DNA of 64,000 nt from JBCDLI01 sp038745535 (GTDB lineage: Bacteria > Pseudomonadota > Alphaproteobacteria > Rhizobiales > Rhizobiaceae): contig JBCDLI010000002.1 in assembly GCA_038745535.1 (NCBI GenBank), forward strand, positions 1 through 64,000, in the 5' to 3' direction. The stretch's first letter is position 1. Every line of letters begins with the position of its first letter. The notes below the pieces were generated by a model that ran no database searches, was not told the DNA's origin, and saw nothing but the letters and a program-made list of their open reading frames with translations. This document shows positions 15,490 through 24,282 of this stretch, piece after piece. The position numbers were made by a program, and so were the translations under genes.

Positions 15490-16677
15490 ATGAAGCTCAA
15501 TTCGCTCGACATCGCTAAAGCGCCAGAAGACACTCGCGTGGTCGTCGCCATGTCTGGTGGTGTGGATTCTTCTGTGGTTGCGGGCATCCTTCACCGGGAA
15601 GGCTATGAGGTCATCGGCATCACATTGCAGCTTTACGACCACGGAGCAGCGGTACAGAAAACCGGATCGTGCTGCGCGGGCCAAGACATCGACGACGCAC
15701 GTCGGGTTTGCGAAGAACTGGACATCCCACACTACGTGCTCGATTATGAGAGCCGCTTTCGCGACAGCGTCATCGATGCCTTCGCAGACAGCTACATGGC
15801 AGGGGAAACACCGATACCCTGCGTGTCGTGCAATCAGACAGTGAAATTTGCAGACCTTTTGAAAACGGCGCGAGAGCTGAACGCGGACTGTTTAGCAACC
15901 GGCCATTACATTCTGTCCCGCGCTCAAAGCGCTGGGCGCAGGCAGCTTTTGCGACCGCGCGATGCCCACCGCGATCAAAGCTATTTTTTGTTCGCGACCA
16001 CGCAGGAACAGGTCGACTTTCTGCGTTTTCCGCTGGGCGAACTTACCAAAGATCAAACACGGGAGATCGCGGCCGAGATGGGATTGATCGTGGCCGATAA
16101 GCCAGACAGCCAAGACATCTGTTTTGTTCCCGAAGGAAAATACGCAGACGTCATCATGAAGCTGCGACCGGATGCTGGTCTCGGTGGCGACATAGTGCAT
16201 CTCGATGGCCGGACGCTTGGTCGCCATGACGGCATCATACATTATACCATTGGTCAGCGTCGCGGTTTGGGCATCGGTGGCGGCGAGCCGCTTTACGTGG
16301 TCAAACTCGATGCGCGGTTAAAACGCGTCATTGTTGGACCCCGTGAAGCGCTCGGGACGAGACGATTGGTTCTTCGCGAAGTGAATTGGCTCGCTGACAT
16401 ACCGCAGTCAGAGCTTCCTGCCGGCGGAATGCAGGTCTTAGCCCGTGTCCGCTCAACAAGACCGCCAAAACCGGCTCTCTTATTTCACGAAGACGGCCAA
16501 ATCACTGTGGAACTGGTCGATGGCGAGGATGGTGTCGCCACCGGTCAAGCCTGTGTCTTGTACGACGGTGAAGGCTACGGCTCGCGGGTTTTAGGCGGTG
16601 GGTTCATCCATCGCACCGAACGGATGCCCGAGGTGGAACGGGCACTCGCGAATTTGATTGCAGATACCGCAGCGTAA
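15490..16677 (+). CDS. mnmA: tRNA-specific 2-thiouridylase MnmA
   Basis: 395 residues. MnmA thiolates U34 of tRNA-Glu, -Gln and -Lys, using ATP and persulfide sulfur. The PP-loop SGGVDSSVVAG is near residues 20-30. The catalytic cysteines are in TPIPCVSCNQTVKF (about 115) and DSQDICFVPEGKY (about 210). The C-terminal beta domain (HYTIGQRRGLGIGGGEPLYV) is complete. It has its own promoter region after sciP; the downstream amino-sugar genes converge on it with a 12-bp gap. Confidence 0.97.
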   Translation: MKLNSLDIAKAPEDTRVVVAMSGGVDSSVVAGILHREGYEVIGITLQLYDHGAAVQKTGSCCAGQDIDDARRVCEELDIPHYVLDYESRFRDSVIDAFADSYMAGETPIPCVSCNQTVKFADLLKTARELNADCLATGHYILSRAQSAGRRQLLRPRDAHRDQSYFLFATTQEQVDFLRFPLGELTKDQTREIAAEMGLIVADKPDSQDICFVPEGKYADVIMKLRPDAGLGGDIVHLDGRTLGRHDGIIHYTIGQRRGLGIGGGEPLYVVKLDARLKRVIVGPREALGTRRLVLREVNWLADIPQSELPAGGMQVLARVRSTRPPKPALLFHEDGQITVELVDGEDGVATGQACVLYDGEGYGSRVLGGGFIHRTERMPEVERALANLIADTAA

Positions 16678-16689
16678 TCGGTAATCGGC

Positions 16690-17832
16690 TTATTCTGCTG
16701 CCATCGGTACGATTTTCGTCGCCATGAAAGTGCGAATTTGGTCGATGACCTGATCTTGGTCGTCCGTTGAAAGATACGGATGCATCGGCAGACAGAGGAT
16801 CGTCTGTGGCTTCGCGTCTGTCACGGACATACCGCTCGGTGATACCGGAAACGCCTTGTATGCTTCTTGCTGATGAAGCGGTTTCACATAGTAGATGACC
16901 GAAGGAATTCCCTTTTCACCAAGATGCGCCTTTAAACCGTCGCGCTCCGATGTCTCAATCGCATACTGCGCCCAAGCAGAGCGCGCGTCGCCAATGTTGT
17001 GGGCGGTCTGAATGATATCGCTCAAGCCTTCATGATAGCGTTGCGCCACTTTTTGGCGCGCAAGCATCTCGTCTTCCAAAATGTCGAGCTTTAGCTGCAA
17101 CACCGCTGCCTGCAACGTATCCAAGCGAGACGTCATGCCGATGCGAACATTGTCGTACTGGCTAGCGCCCTTTCCGTGAAACGCCACCGAACGAAGAACT
17201 TCGGCCAACTCGCCGTCATTGGTCATCATCGCGCCGCCGTCGCCGTAACAGCCCAGCGGTTTGGCAGGATAGAAGCTTGTCGAGGCGACGTCGCCAAATG
17301 ACCCCAGATGCTTGTCGCCAGACTTCCCGCCCACCGACTGCGCGGCATCAGAGATCACTCTCAGACCGTGCAACTTCGCGACCGCGCAGATCGAAGCGTA
17401 ATCGGCAGGCATTCCAAATAAATCGACGGGGATAATAGCCTTTGCGGTCAGATCATTCCGCTTTGCGACCATCTCAATCGCAGCCTCTAGCGAGGCGACA
17501 TCCATATTGTAGCTGATTGGATTGATGTCGACGAACACGGGCGTCGCACCAACCAACGCCACTACTTCCGCAGTGGAAGCGAAAGTGAAGCTCGGAACGA
17601 ACACCGCGTCGCCCGGCCCGATCCCCCAAGCCATGAGTGGAATTTGTAATGCGTCTGTTCCGCTCGCGCAGCCGATAACATGCTCGACGCCGAGATACTC
17701 TGACAATTGATCTTCGAATGCTTTGACTTCGGGCCCCAAAATGTAAGCACCGCTCTCAACAACACCCATCAACTTTTCATGAAGTGCACCACCGAGCCGC
17801 GCACGCTGCGCATCGAGATCAATAAATTTCAT
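16690..17832 (-). CDS. DegT/DnrJ/EryC1/StrS sugar aminotransferase (WbpE-like)
   Basis: 380-residue PLP enzyme. The catalytic lysine is in TSFYPAKPLGCYGDGGA; the substrate-binding GCASGTDALQIPL and DAAQSVGGK segments are typical. The N-terminus MKFIDLDAQRARL and the overall sequence resemble WbpE/WlbC, which aminate the 3-keto group of UDP-sugars for surface polysaccharides. The gene follows a Gfo/Idh dehydrogenase (128-bp gap), the partner expected for making the 3-keto intermediate. The other steps of a UDP-diacetamido uronate pathway are not in the window, so the exact sugar is unknown. Confidence 0.9.
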   Translation of the reverse strand: MKFIDLDAQRARLGGALHEKLMGVVESGAYILGPEVKAFEDQLSEYLGVEHVIGCASGTDALQIPLMAWGIGPGDAVFVPSFTFASTAEVVALVGATPVFVDINPISYNMDVASLEAAIEMVAKRNDLTAKAIIPVDLFGMPADYASICAVAKLHGLRVISDAAQSVGGKSGDKHLGSFGDVASTSFYPAKPLGCYGDGGAMMTNDGELAEVLRSVAFHGKGASQYDNVRIGMTSRLDTLQAAVLQLKLDILEDEMLARQKVAQRYHEGLSDIIQTAHNIGDARSAWAQYAIETSERDGLKAHLGEKGIPSVIYYVKPLHQQEAYKAFPVSPSGMSVTDAKPQTILCLPMHPYLSTDDQDQVIDQIRTFMATKIVPMAAE

Positions 17833-17960
17833 GGAGCACCTACGTCAAAGATATGCGGTCAGGCCGCGTTGTTGCTTCAAGCATAATCAACACGAGTCTT
17901 GGTGAATAGATCATTACCCATCAAACAATGGGGCCTTATGTAACGGATGGTGAAAACATG

Positions 17961-18935
17961 TCAGTTATGCTGACCTGCTTTCTCCAAAATTTGAATGACT
18001 TCAAGGCCCTGTTGCCCCGGCGTGAGCGGCGCATCTTTTCCCGCGATGCAGTCAATGAAGTGTTCGAGCTCGTCGGTAAGCGCCATATTACCTTCAAGTT
18101 GTTCGTATTGCGGTTCGGTAATCTCGCAACGGCGCTCTGAACCTTCTGACCATACCCGGTGCTTGTGGACCGACAGCTTTTCCGGCCAGTCAGCAAAATC
18201 ATCCCAAAGCACCATGCCTGCCGTACCGGTAACCACAAATCGCCGCTCACGGTACGGGCTATGGCGTGAAACATGGACGTGCGCGGTCATGCCATTTCCA
18301 AAAGTCATATGAATATGACCGGCATCGGCCTGCCCGCCAGTCATCGAGACAGTCTCTCCTTCTACCGCCGAAGGCGCTTCACCTGTGAGTGCAAGAACGA
18401 GCGATAGATCGTGAGGTGCTAGGTCCCACAGCGCGTCAAAATGCCGATGGAACTTTCCGAATGTAAGCCGGTGGCTTTGAATATGTTTGATATCGCCAAT
18501 CGCACCCTCCCCTATGAGTGAAACAATCCGCCGAAACGCATTGTGAAACCTAAGGATGTGGCCTGTGAGAAGAACCCGATTTTGCGTTCTGGCGACGACG
18601 ACCACTTCGGCTGCATTCGCTGACGTCAGCGCCATAGGCTTTTCCACAAGCACGTGCTTACCAGCCTCTAACATGCGCTTGGCAATGTCAGGATGTTGAT
18701 CGGCAGGCAGTGCAATCACCGCCGCATTGATCTCGGTGTCGTGTGCAATTTCATGAAGCGAAATCGCTGCAGATGAGTGTTTCTCAGCCACAGCCAGAGC
18801 GCGTTCTCCATCAATATCGGCAACGCCCGCCAGCACACCTAAGTTAGATAAAGTCCGCGCGTGATTGATGCCCCAGTACCCGCAGCCGATCACGGCGATG
18901 CGAGGCTTGTCGGCAGCTTTAATTCCTGTGCTCAT
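17961..18935 (-). CDS. Gfo/Idh/MocA-family sugar dehydrogenase (WbpB/WlbA-like)
   Basis: 324 residues. The Rossmann NAD site is IAVIGCGYWGINHARTLSNLG at residues 12-32, and the family lysine lies in HVLVEKPMALT near residue 100. The catalytic histidine region is ALWDLAPHDLSLVLAL, as in WbpB/WlbA enzymes that oxidise UDP-N-acetylglucosaminuronate at C3. It lies upstream of the DegT-type aminotransferase on the same strand. Together they would oxidise and aminate one nucleotide sugar. The identity of the sugar is inferred from family context. Confidence 0.88.
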   Translation of the reverse strand: MSTGIKAADKPRIAVIGCGYWGINHARTLSNLGVLAGVADIDGERALAVAEKHSSAAISLHEIAHDTEINAAVIALPADQHPDIAKRMLEAGKHVLVEKPMALTSANAAEVVVVARTQNRVLLTGHILRFHNAFRRIVSLIGEGAIGDIKHIQSHRLTFGKFHRHFDALWDLAPHDLSLVLALTGEAPSAVEGETVSMTGGQADAGHIHMTFGNGMTAHVHVSRHSPYRERRFVVTGTAGMVLWDDFADWPEKLSVHKHRVWSEGSERRCEITEPQYEQLEGNMALTDELEHFIDCIAGKDAPLTPGQQGLEVIQILEKAGQHN

Positions 18936-18994
18936 TGCTCTCGCGCCTAATTTGGCGCGACGGTAAAAACAAGACGTCCAATGTGATAGGCTGC

Positions 18995-19024
18995 TTGACT
19001 TATACGCGCACGCGCTTCTATAGC
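18995..19024 (+). promoter_or_regulatory. Promoter of tRNA-Met
   Basis: TTGACT (18995-19000), an 18-bp spacer and TATAGC (19019-19024) make a good sigma-70 promoter whose start point would fall about 25 bp before the mature tRNA. Confidence 0.65.
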
Positions 19025-19055
19025 CGCGACGCCCCCGTTAGTGGGCATATGGTTT

Positions 19056-19132
19056 GGCAGGGTAGCTCAGTTGGTGAGAGCGCCGGATTCATAACCCGGA
19101 GGTCGGCAGTTCAAGTCTGCTCCCTGCTACCA
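19056..19132 (+). tRNA. tRNA-Met (CAT), elongator
   Basis: 77-nt cloverleaf. Acceptor GGCAGGG pairs with CCCTGCT (first pair G-T), D arm TAGCTCAGTTGGTGAGAGC, anticodon loop TTCATAA with anticodon CAT, T arm GGCAG/CTGCT region with loop TTCAAGT, and an encoded CCA end. The lack of a C1-A72 mismatch rules out the initiator. tRNA-Ile2, also CAT before lysidine is added, is a less likely alternative. The 31-39 pair of the anticodon stem is A-C, a mild oddity. Confidence 0.93.
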
Positions 19133-19152
19133 TTTCTAGATATTGCGAAGTT

Positions 19153-20010
19153 CTAGCTCGGCGTCATACCACGCAAACGTTCCGAACGCCTGCGCACATA
19201 TTCCAGCGTGCTCAAAAGCATAATCGACAAAACGACCATGATCGCTGCGACAGCCAGAATGGTGGGTGAAATCTGCTCGCGGAGGCCTGTAAACATCTGC
19301 CACGGTAGCGTTTGTTGTTGGGCAGAACCAAGGAAGATCACCACCACAACCTCATCGAATGACGTGATGAACGCGAACAATGCACCGGAGATGACACCGG
19401 GTAGAATGAGTGGCATTTGCACTTTGAAAAACGTGGTAACCGGATCGGCACCCATCGACGCAGCAGCACGGGTCAATGATCGATCGAAACCCACAAGCGT
19501 TGCCGTTACGGTGATAATAACGAACGGCGTACCGAGTGCCGCATGCGCCAGAACAACGCCCCAATAGGTTCCTTGCAACCCAACGCGCGAATAGAAAAAG
19601 TACATACCCGCAGCTGAGATAATGAGTGGCACGATCATCGGCGAGATCAGGATCGCCATGATAGCCGATTTGAACGGTACATGACTTTGCGAAAGTCCGA
19701 TCGCCGCTAATGTACCAAGCGCGGTCGCGAGAATTGTGGCAACTGGAGCAATTGCAAACGAGTTGCGCAGGGCCTGTTGCCAGTCAGGATTCGTGAAGAA
19801 ATCCTGATAGTGCTTGAGCGAATAGCCTTCGGGATCAAGCCGCAGCATCTCCGGCGTAAAGGTGAAAAAATCCTGTGCGTTAAACGACAGCGGAATGATC
19901 ACCATGATCGGGAAAATTAAAAAGAAAAAAATCAGCCCGCAGATGACGCGAAAACCGTAGTGCCAGGCGATCTGACCGGTGGAAGCATAGGGGGGAAGTG
20001 CAGATGCCAT
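19153..20010 (-). CDS. Polyamine-type ABC transporter permease (PotC-like)
   Basis: 285 residues from the ATG at 20010, 5 bp after the stop of the partner permease; the longer open frame upstream overlaps that gene and lacks homology. Six hydrophobic helices are visible, from VICGLIFFFLIFPIMVIIPL to ILAVAAIMVVLSIMLL. The EAA loop that docks the ATPase is AAASMGADPVTTFFKVQMPL. The long periplasmic loop NAQDFFTFTPEMLRLDPEGYS is typical of the PotC/YdcV group. Forms a permease heterodimer with the upstream gene for uptake of a polyamine or similar cation. Confidence 0.93.
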   Translation of the reverse strand: MASALPPYASTGQIAWHYGFRVICGLIFFFLIFPIMVIIPLSFNAQDFFTFTPEMLRLDPEGYSLKHYQDFFTNPDWQQALRNSFAIAPVATILATALGTLAAIGLSQSHVPFKSAIMAILISPMIVPLIISAAGMYFFYSRVGLQGTYWGVVLAHAALGTPFVIITVTATLVGFDRSLTRAAASMGADPVTTFFKVQMPLILPGVISGALFAFITSFDEVVVVIFLGSAQQQTLPWQMFTGLREQISPTILAVAAIMVVLSIMLLSTLEYVRRRSERLRGMTPS

Positions 20011-20015
20011 GGCTG

Positions 20016-21305
20016 TTACCCTAACTTCACGTTGTCGATGCCGACAATGCGGTCGTAGCAATAGAATAATGCCAGTACGAGCAACAGCAACATTGCACCG
20101 AGCGCAGCGGCCAAACCCCAATTTAAGCTGGTCGAAATGTGGAAAGCGATGCGGTTTGAGATGAACACTCCCTGCGTACCACCTACCAACTCAGGCGTGA
20201 TGTAATAGCCAATAGCAAGTATGAACACGAGGATCGCACCCGCGCCAATGCCCGGAATAGTGTTTGGAAAATAGACCTTCCAAAATGCGGTAAGGTCGGT
20301 CGCACCAAGGCTCTTGGCCGCGCGGACATAAGACGGCGAGATCGTCTGCATAACTGAATAGAGCGGCAAGATCATAAACGGTAGTAAAATGTGTGTCATC
20401 GCGATGATTGTGCCCGTCTGATTGTTGATCATAACAAGGCGACCCGCATCATCGATGAGGTTGGCCCATACCAAAATGTCGTTGATGACGCCCTGCTGTT
20501 GCAGCAACACCTTCCACGCAGACGTGCGAACCAAAAGCGATGTCCAAAACGGCAGCAACACCAGTATCAAAAGCACATTAGCAGTTGATCGTTTCACGTG
20601 CGCCAGAAGGTACGCAATAGGATATCCGAGCAGCAGACACGACACGGTAATCGCAATCGACATCCACATAGTGCGCACAAACAGTTTTAGGTAAATCCGT
20701 TCGTCTTCCGGCTTCAGTTGAAGACTGTCCGACGTGCTTTCTGCGTCGATTGCCGTCAAATAATAGCCCGGCGTATAGCGTGGCGAAAACTTCTGTATAA
20801 TGCGCCATGTCTCGACGCTGCCCCAATCCTCATCGGTTTCGATGAACTGCGACTTGTAAGGTCCAGCCTCATCATAGCGGCGAATTTCGCGACCAGTCCG
20901 GCGAAACATTCCAGAAAAACCGGGGCTCTCATAGTTCAACCGCGAGCCAAGACGTGTGTGGATGCGCTGCTCCCGCGCTTGATAGAAATCGCGATAAAGC
21001 GCGGCAAAAACCGCTTCATCTGGCGCATCACCGCTCGTCGGATCCCAGTCTGCCAGCACCTGCACCGTTTCGGGAAGCGTGTCGGAAACGATGTCGTTTT
21101 GCACCGAGCGAAACAACATGTCTGCGATTGGAGCAAGAAACGAGATGAGGATGAAGAGCAAAAGCGGCGCAATCAAAACGAAAGACCGCAATTTCTCGCG
21201 GCGCAAAGCGCGAGCGAGGCTTTTCTTCAGGGGTGTTCCATCAGCAGCGCGCATCACACCGTCATCGGGCATGCTTTCCATCGTGTCAGTGACTGCGCTG
21301 TTCAT
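20016..21305 (-). CDS. Polyamine-type ABC transporter permease (PotB-like) with a large periplasmic insert
   Basis: 429 residues, about 130 longer than PotB of E. coli. Helix 1 (SFVLIAPLLLFILISFLAPI, 41-60) is followed by a hydrophilic stretch from about 66 to 205 before helix 2 (MSIAITVSCLLLGYPIAYLL). The extra domain must lie in the periplasm and may contact the binding protein. The EAA loop is AAKSLGATDLTAFWKVYFPN. Such inserts occur in a subgroup of proteobacterial spermidine/putrescine permeases. Partner of the PotC-like permease. Confidence 0.92.
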   Translation of the reverse strand: MNSAVTDTMESMPDDGVMRAADGTPLKKSLARALRREKLRSFVLIAPLLLFILISFLAPIADMLFRSVQNDIVSDTLPETVQVLADWDPTSGDAPDEAVFAALYRDFYQAREQRIHTRLGSRLNYESPGFSGMFRRTGREIRRYDEAGPYKSQFIETDEDWGSVETWRIIQKFSPRYTPGYYLTAIDAESTSDSLQLKPEDERIYLKLFVRTMWMSIAITVSCLLLGYPIAYLLAHVKRSTANVLLILVLLPFWTSLLVRTSAWKVLLQQQGVINDILVWANLIDDAGRLVMINNQTGTIIAMTHILLPFMILPLYSVMQTISPSYVRAAKSLGATDLTAFWKVYFPNTIPGIGAGAILVFILAIGYYITPELVGGTQGVFISNRIAFHISTSLNWGLAAALGAMLLLLVLALFYCYDRIVGIDNVKLG

Positions 21306-21365
21306 GGAATACTCCGGTAGAGTTGGAGGGCGACAATGCCGCCCTCCTCATTTGGTCAGATGCGA

Positions 21366-22502
21366 TTACTGCGCGAGCCACGCCTGGAATTTTGCATCCA
21401 GATCGTCGCGGTTATCTGCCCACCATGTGTAGTCGTAGTTATGGACGTTTGCAGAATTTGCCGGATCGGTTGGCATGTGCGGCGCCATCTCAATTCCAAG
21501 CTCTTCATGCTTACCAACGAGCGGTGCCGAAGACGCACGTGCTGGACCGTAGGAAATGTACTTCGCCTGATCTGCGAGACGTTGTGTGTCTGTCGCAAAC
21601 TTGAGGAAGTGCTTTACCCGGTTCGCCTTTTCTTCGGACAGGCCAGTTGGAACAATCCAACCATCAAGGTCGAACGATTGCATGTCCCACATCATGCCAA
21701 TCGGCTGATCCTGCTCAACAATCGCCGAGAAAAGGCGGCCATTGTAGGTTGAGCCCATCACGACTTCACCATCGGCCAGAAGCTGAGGTGTTTCCGCACC
21801 CGCTGTCCACCAGACAACTTCGTCTTTGATAGTGTCGAGCTTGGCAAGCGCAGCATCAACACCTTCGTCGGTTGAAAGAACATCGTAGATGTCTTCCTTC
21901 GCGGTGCCATTACAGTAGGTTGCCCACTCAAGATTATCGATTGGACGCTTCTGCAACGCGCGCTTTCCTGGATACGCTTCAAGGTCAAAGATATCGCAGA
22001 TTTCATCTGGTGGATTGTCGCCAACCATATCGGTGCGATAGCCAAATGTGGTCGAGTAGACGATCTGTGGAACGAAGCAGTCATTCACACGGAGCGCGCC
22101 GAAGTCTTCGTCAGCCGACGTGCCATCTGGTGCGGCCGCGAGATCGGTGTCGCCGTCAAGCTCAAGAGCGAGGCCCTCGTCGCAAAGACGAAGCGCGTCA
22201 GACGCAACCACATCGACGAGATCCCAGGTCACATTACCCGCTTCATTCATCGCACGAAGTTTTGCGACGGCTTCAGCTGAAGACTCGTCCCAAGTAAATG
22301 TGACGCCCGTTGCTTCCGTGTATGGCGCTGAGTAGGCGTTGATCTGCGACTGCTGGTAAGCGCCGCCCCATGACACAACCGTCAACTCATCTGCACAGTT
22401 TTCGCATGGCTCAAGTGCAAGGCTGTGGTTGCCGGCTACCGCTGTTCCGCCAGCAAACATTGCAGTGGCCGCAGTGGCCAAAAGAATGGCTTTCAGTTTC
22501 AT
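21366..22502 (-). CDS. Periplasmic substrate-binding protein of the polyamine-type importer
   Basis: 378 residues with a signal peptide (LLATAATAMFAGGTAVAG). The mature part begins with a CENCADE segment, two cysteines that could form a disulfide, then LTVVSWGGAYQQSQINAYSAPY, the standard start of PotD/PotF-type proteins. Acidic and aromatic residues in WDLVDVVASDALRLCDEGL and WWTAGAETPQLLADGEV line the expected ligand cleft. It stands between the ATPase and permease genes. The ligand could be putrescine, spermidine or another small cation; the sequence does not decide. Confidence 0.93.
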   Translation of the reverse strand: MKLKAILLATAATAMFAGGTAVAGNHSLALEPCENCADELTVVSWGGAYQQSQINAYSAPYTEATGVTFTWDESSAEAVAKLRAMNEAGNVTWDLVDVVASDALRLCDEGLALELDGDTDLAAAPDGTSADEDFGALRVNDCFVPQIVYSTTFGYRTDMVGDNPPDEICDIFDLEAYPGKRALQKRPIDNLEWATYCNGTAKEDIYDVLSTDEGVDAALAKLDTIKDEVVWWTAGAETPQLLADGEVVMGSTYNGRLFSAIVEQDQPIGMMWDMQSFDLDGWIVPTGLSEEKANRVKHFLKFATDTQRLADQAKYISYGPARASSAPLVGKHEELGIEMAPHMPTDPANSANVHNYDYTWWADNRDDLDAKFQAWLAQ

Positions 22503-22593
22503 TCTATACTCCCTTTCGTGTATCGGCTCGACCGTTGGTATCCAGTCAGAGCCTATTGCCGAGATGCCGTTCGCACCCGGTCAATTTCTTAAA

Positions 22594-23688
22594 TTATGCG
22601 ACCTCGTCTAAGGCCTTGCAGTCGTCGGCAGACCAGCCAACGTTGACAGTGTCGCCTTCGGATATCGGACGCTTGTCGCGGCGATTGCGAACCTTGACGA
22701 TGAACTCGTCATTGCCCGCCACATTCATGCGAACACGTATGTGATCACCCAAATAAATGAGCTCTTCGATCTTTCCGCTGACGACATTGTCTGTGCCGTT
22801 TTCCGGCTCAAGTTCGATGCGCTCTGGGCGCAGTGAAACTGTGGTTCTGGACCCCTTCGCGCCGACATTTACCGGATCTGCGGTGAGCAAAGTTCCGTCA
22901 CCGAGGCGAACGGCGCATTCGCCCTGTCTCACATCCTCAATCGTGCCCGTCAGCTTATTATTTTCACCAATAAACTGAGCGACGAACGAATTCTTTGGGC
23001 CTTCATAAAGATCATCGGGCGATGACAATTGTTGGATGACGCCATCATTGAACACCGCAACACGATCCGACATCGTTAATGCTTCGGTCTGATCGTGGGT
23101 CACGTATACGATCGTAACGCCGAGATTTTCGTGAATGTGTTTGATCTCGTACTGCATCTGCTCACGCAATTGCTTGTCGAGTGCTCCAAGGGGCTCATCC
23201 ATCAACACGAGTTCAGGGTCGAACACGAGCGCACGCGCCACCGCAACGCGCTGCTGTTGACCGCCGGAAAGTTGCGCTGGTCGCCGGCTGCCAAATGCAC
23301 CGAGCTCAACCATGTCGAGCGCGCGCTGAACCTTCTCCTGCTGCTCCGCCTTACCCATTCCCCGCACGTTGAGCGGAAAGGCCAAGTTCTCAGCAACCGT
23401 CATGTGCGGAAAGAGCGCATAATTTTGAAACACCATGCCGATGCCGCGTTTGTGCGGAGGCACATTGTTGATAGGATCGTCGTTTAAATAAATCTCGCCG
23501 TGGGTGGCAGGTTCAAACCCCGCAAGCATCATGAGACACGTGGTCTTGCCAGAGCCCGACGGCCCGAGCATCGTTAGAAACTCACCACGTCCGATATCCA
23601 GATTGAGATTTTTTACGACGAGTATCTCACCATCGTAGCTTTTTTGAACGCTGTCATATCTGACCGCGGCGCCGCGTGTGGAAGTCAT
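22594..23688 (-). CDS. Polyamine-type ABC transporter ATPase (PotA-like)
   Basis: 364 residues. Walker A GPSGSGKTT (about 41-49), Q-loop VFQNYALFPHMTV, signature LSGGQQQRVAVARAL, Walker B LVLMDEPLGALD and H-loop VYVTHDQTEALTMS are all intact. The C-terminal 110 residues are a TOBE domain (VSLRPERIELEP) as in PotA. First gene of the four-gene importer operon ATPase, binding protein, PotB-like, PotC-like. Confidence 0.96.
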   Translation of the reverse strand: MTSTRGAAVRYDSVQKSYDGEILVVKNLNLDIGRGEFLTMLGPSGSGKTTCLMMLAGFEPATHGEIYLNDDPINNVPPHKRGIGMVFQNYALFPHMTVAENLAFPLNVRGMGKAEQQEKVQRALDMVELGAFGSRRPAQLSGGQQQRVAVARALVFDPELVLMDEPLGALDKQLREQMQYEIKHIHENLGVTIVYVTHDQTEALTMSDRVAVFNDGVIQQLSSPDDLYEGPKNSFVAQFIGENNKLTGTIEDVRQGECAVRLGDGTLLTADPVNVGAKGSRTTVSLRPERIELEPENGTDNVVSGKIEELIYLGDHIRVRMNVAGNDEFIVKVRNRRDKRPISEGDTVNVGWSADDCKALDEVA

Positions 23689-23839
23689 CTTTCTCCGTGA
23701 CAGGTCGTTGGCGAGGCCAACGATGATCCAATCGCATTAATCCCTTGGCCCAATACAACGACGTTGGGCGACCCAATGTAAAGGGCAAAACGGAACTTTT
23801 TGACGCGGTCTGACTCGTGCTAAGGCCTATTCCGCTAGG

Positions 23840-24214
23840 TCACTCGTCGGGGAGCGCTGCGTCTGAAGCCTCTGTTAGACGGAAATTACCGAGTGCCTGT
23901 CCGCCTTCAACGTCGTAGGTAAGCACCCGTTGGGCACCCTCCGAATCACTACCAAACACCGTCAGTGTATCGCTTCCGCTTGTAACCGACTGCACGCGAA
24001 AGCCGACAGGAATGATCAGATCGGCCTCCGTAAGCGTCGCATCGTCGAGTTGGTTTAGCCGCCAGAAGATTGCAATGAACACGGCGAAAATCCCGACGAC
24101 CATGATGCCGATTGAGACCGCCAACAGACGGATCATCTTAACCCGAACCTTCTCTAAAGCGGGATCAAGTTCATCTTCGTCGGCATCGATTGGTGGTCGG
24201 GGCATTTCGTTCAT
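23840..24214 (-). CDS. Small single-pass membrane protein next to rluD (DUF6476-like)
   Basis: 124 residues: an acidic N-terminus (DADEDELDPALEKVRVKMIR), one membrane helix (LLAVSIGIMVVGIFAVFIAIFW, about 30-51) and a periplasmic tail with a small beta-rich domain. The layout and the place beside rluD recall an alphaproteobacterial family I believe is DUF6476. It faces away from rluD. Function unknown. Confidence 0.75.
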   Translation of the reverse strand: MNEMPRPPIDADEDELDPALEKVRVKMIRLLAVSIGIMVVGIFAVFIAIFWRLNQLDDATLTEADLIIPVGFRVQSVTSGSDTLTVFGSDSEGAQRVLTYDVEGGQALGNFRLTEASDAALPDE

Positions 24215-24282
24215 AGGCTTGCCTGTTTACATCTTGGCGGCGATAGGCGACCGCATGCGGGCATACGCAATGGACAGGAACA

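Noticed and set aside
19056..19132. tRNA-Ile2 (CAT, lysidine) instead of tRNA-Met
   Set aside because: The G1-T72 first pair with A73 and the sequence around it match rhizobial elongator tRNA-Met as I remember it. tilS in the window shows that an Ile2 tRNA exists somewhere, but this is not a convincing one.
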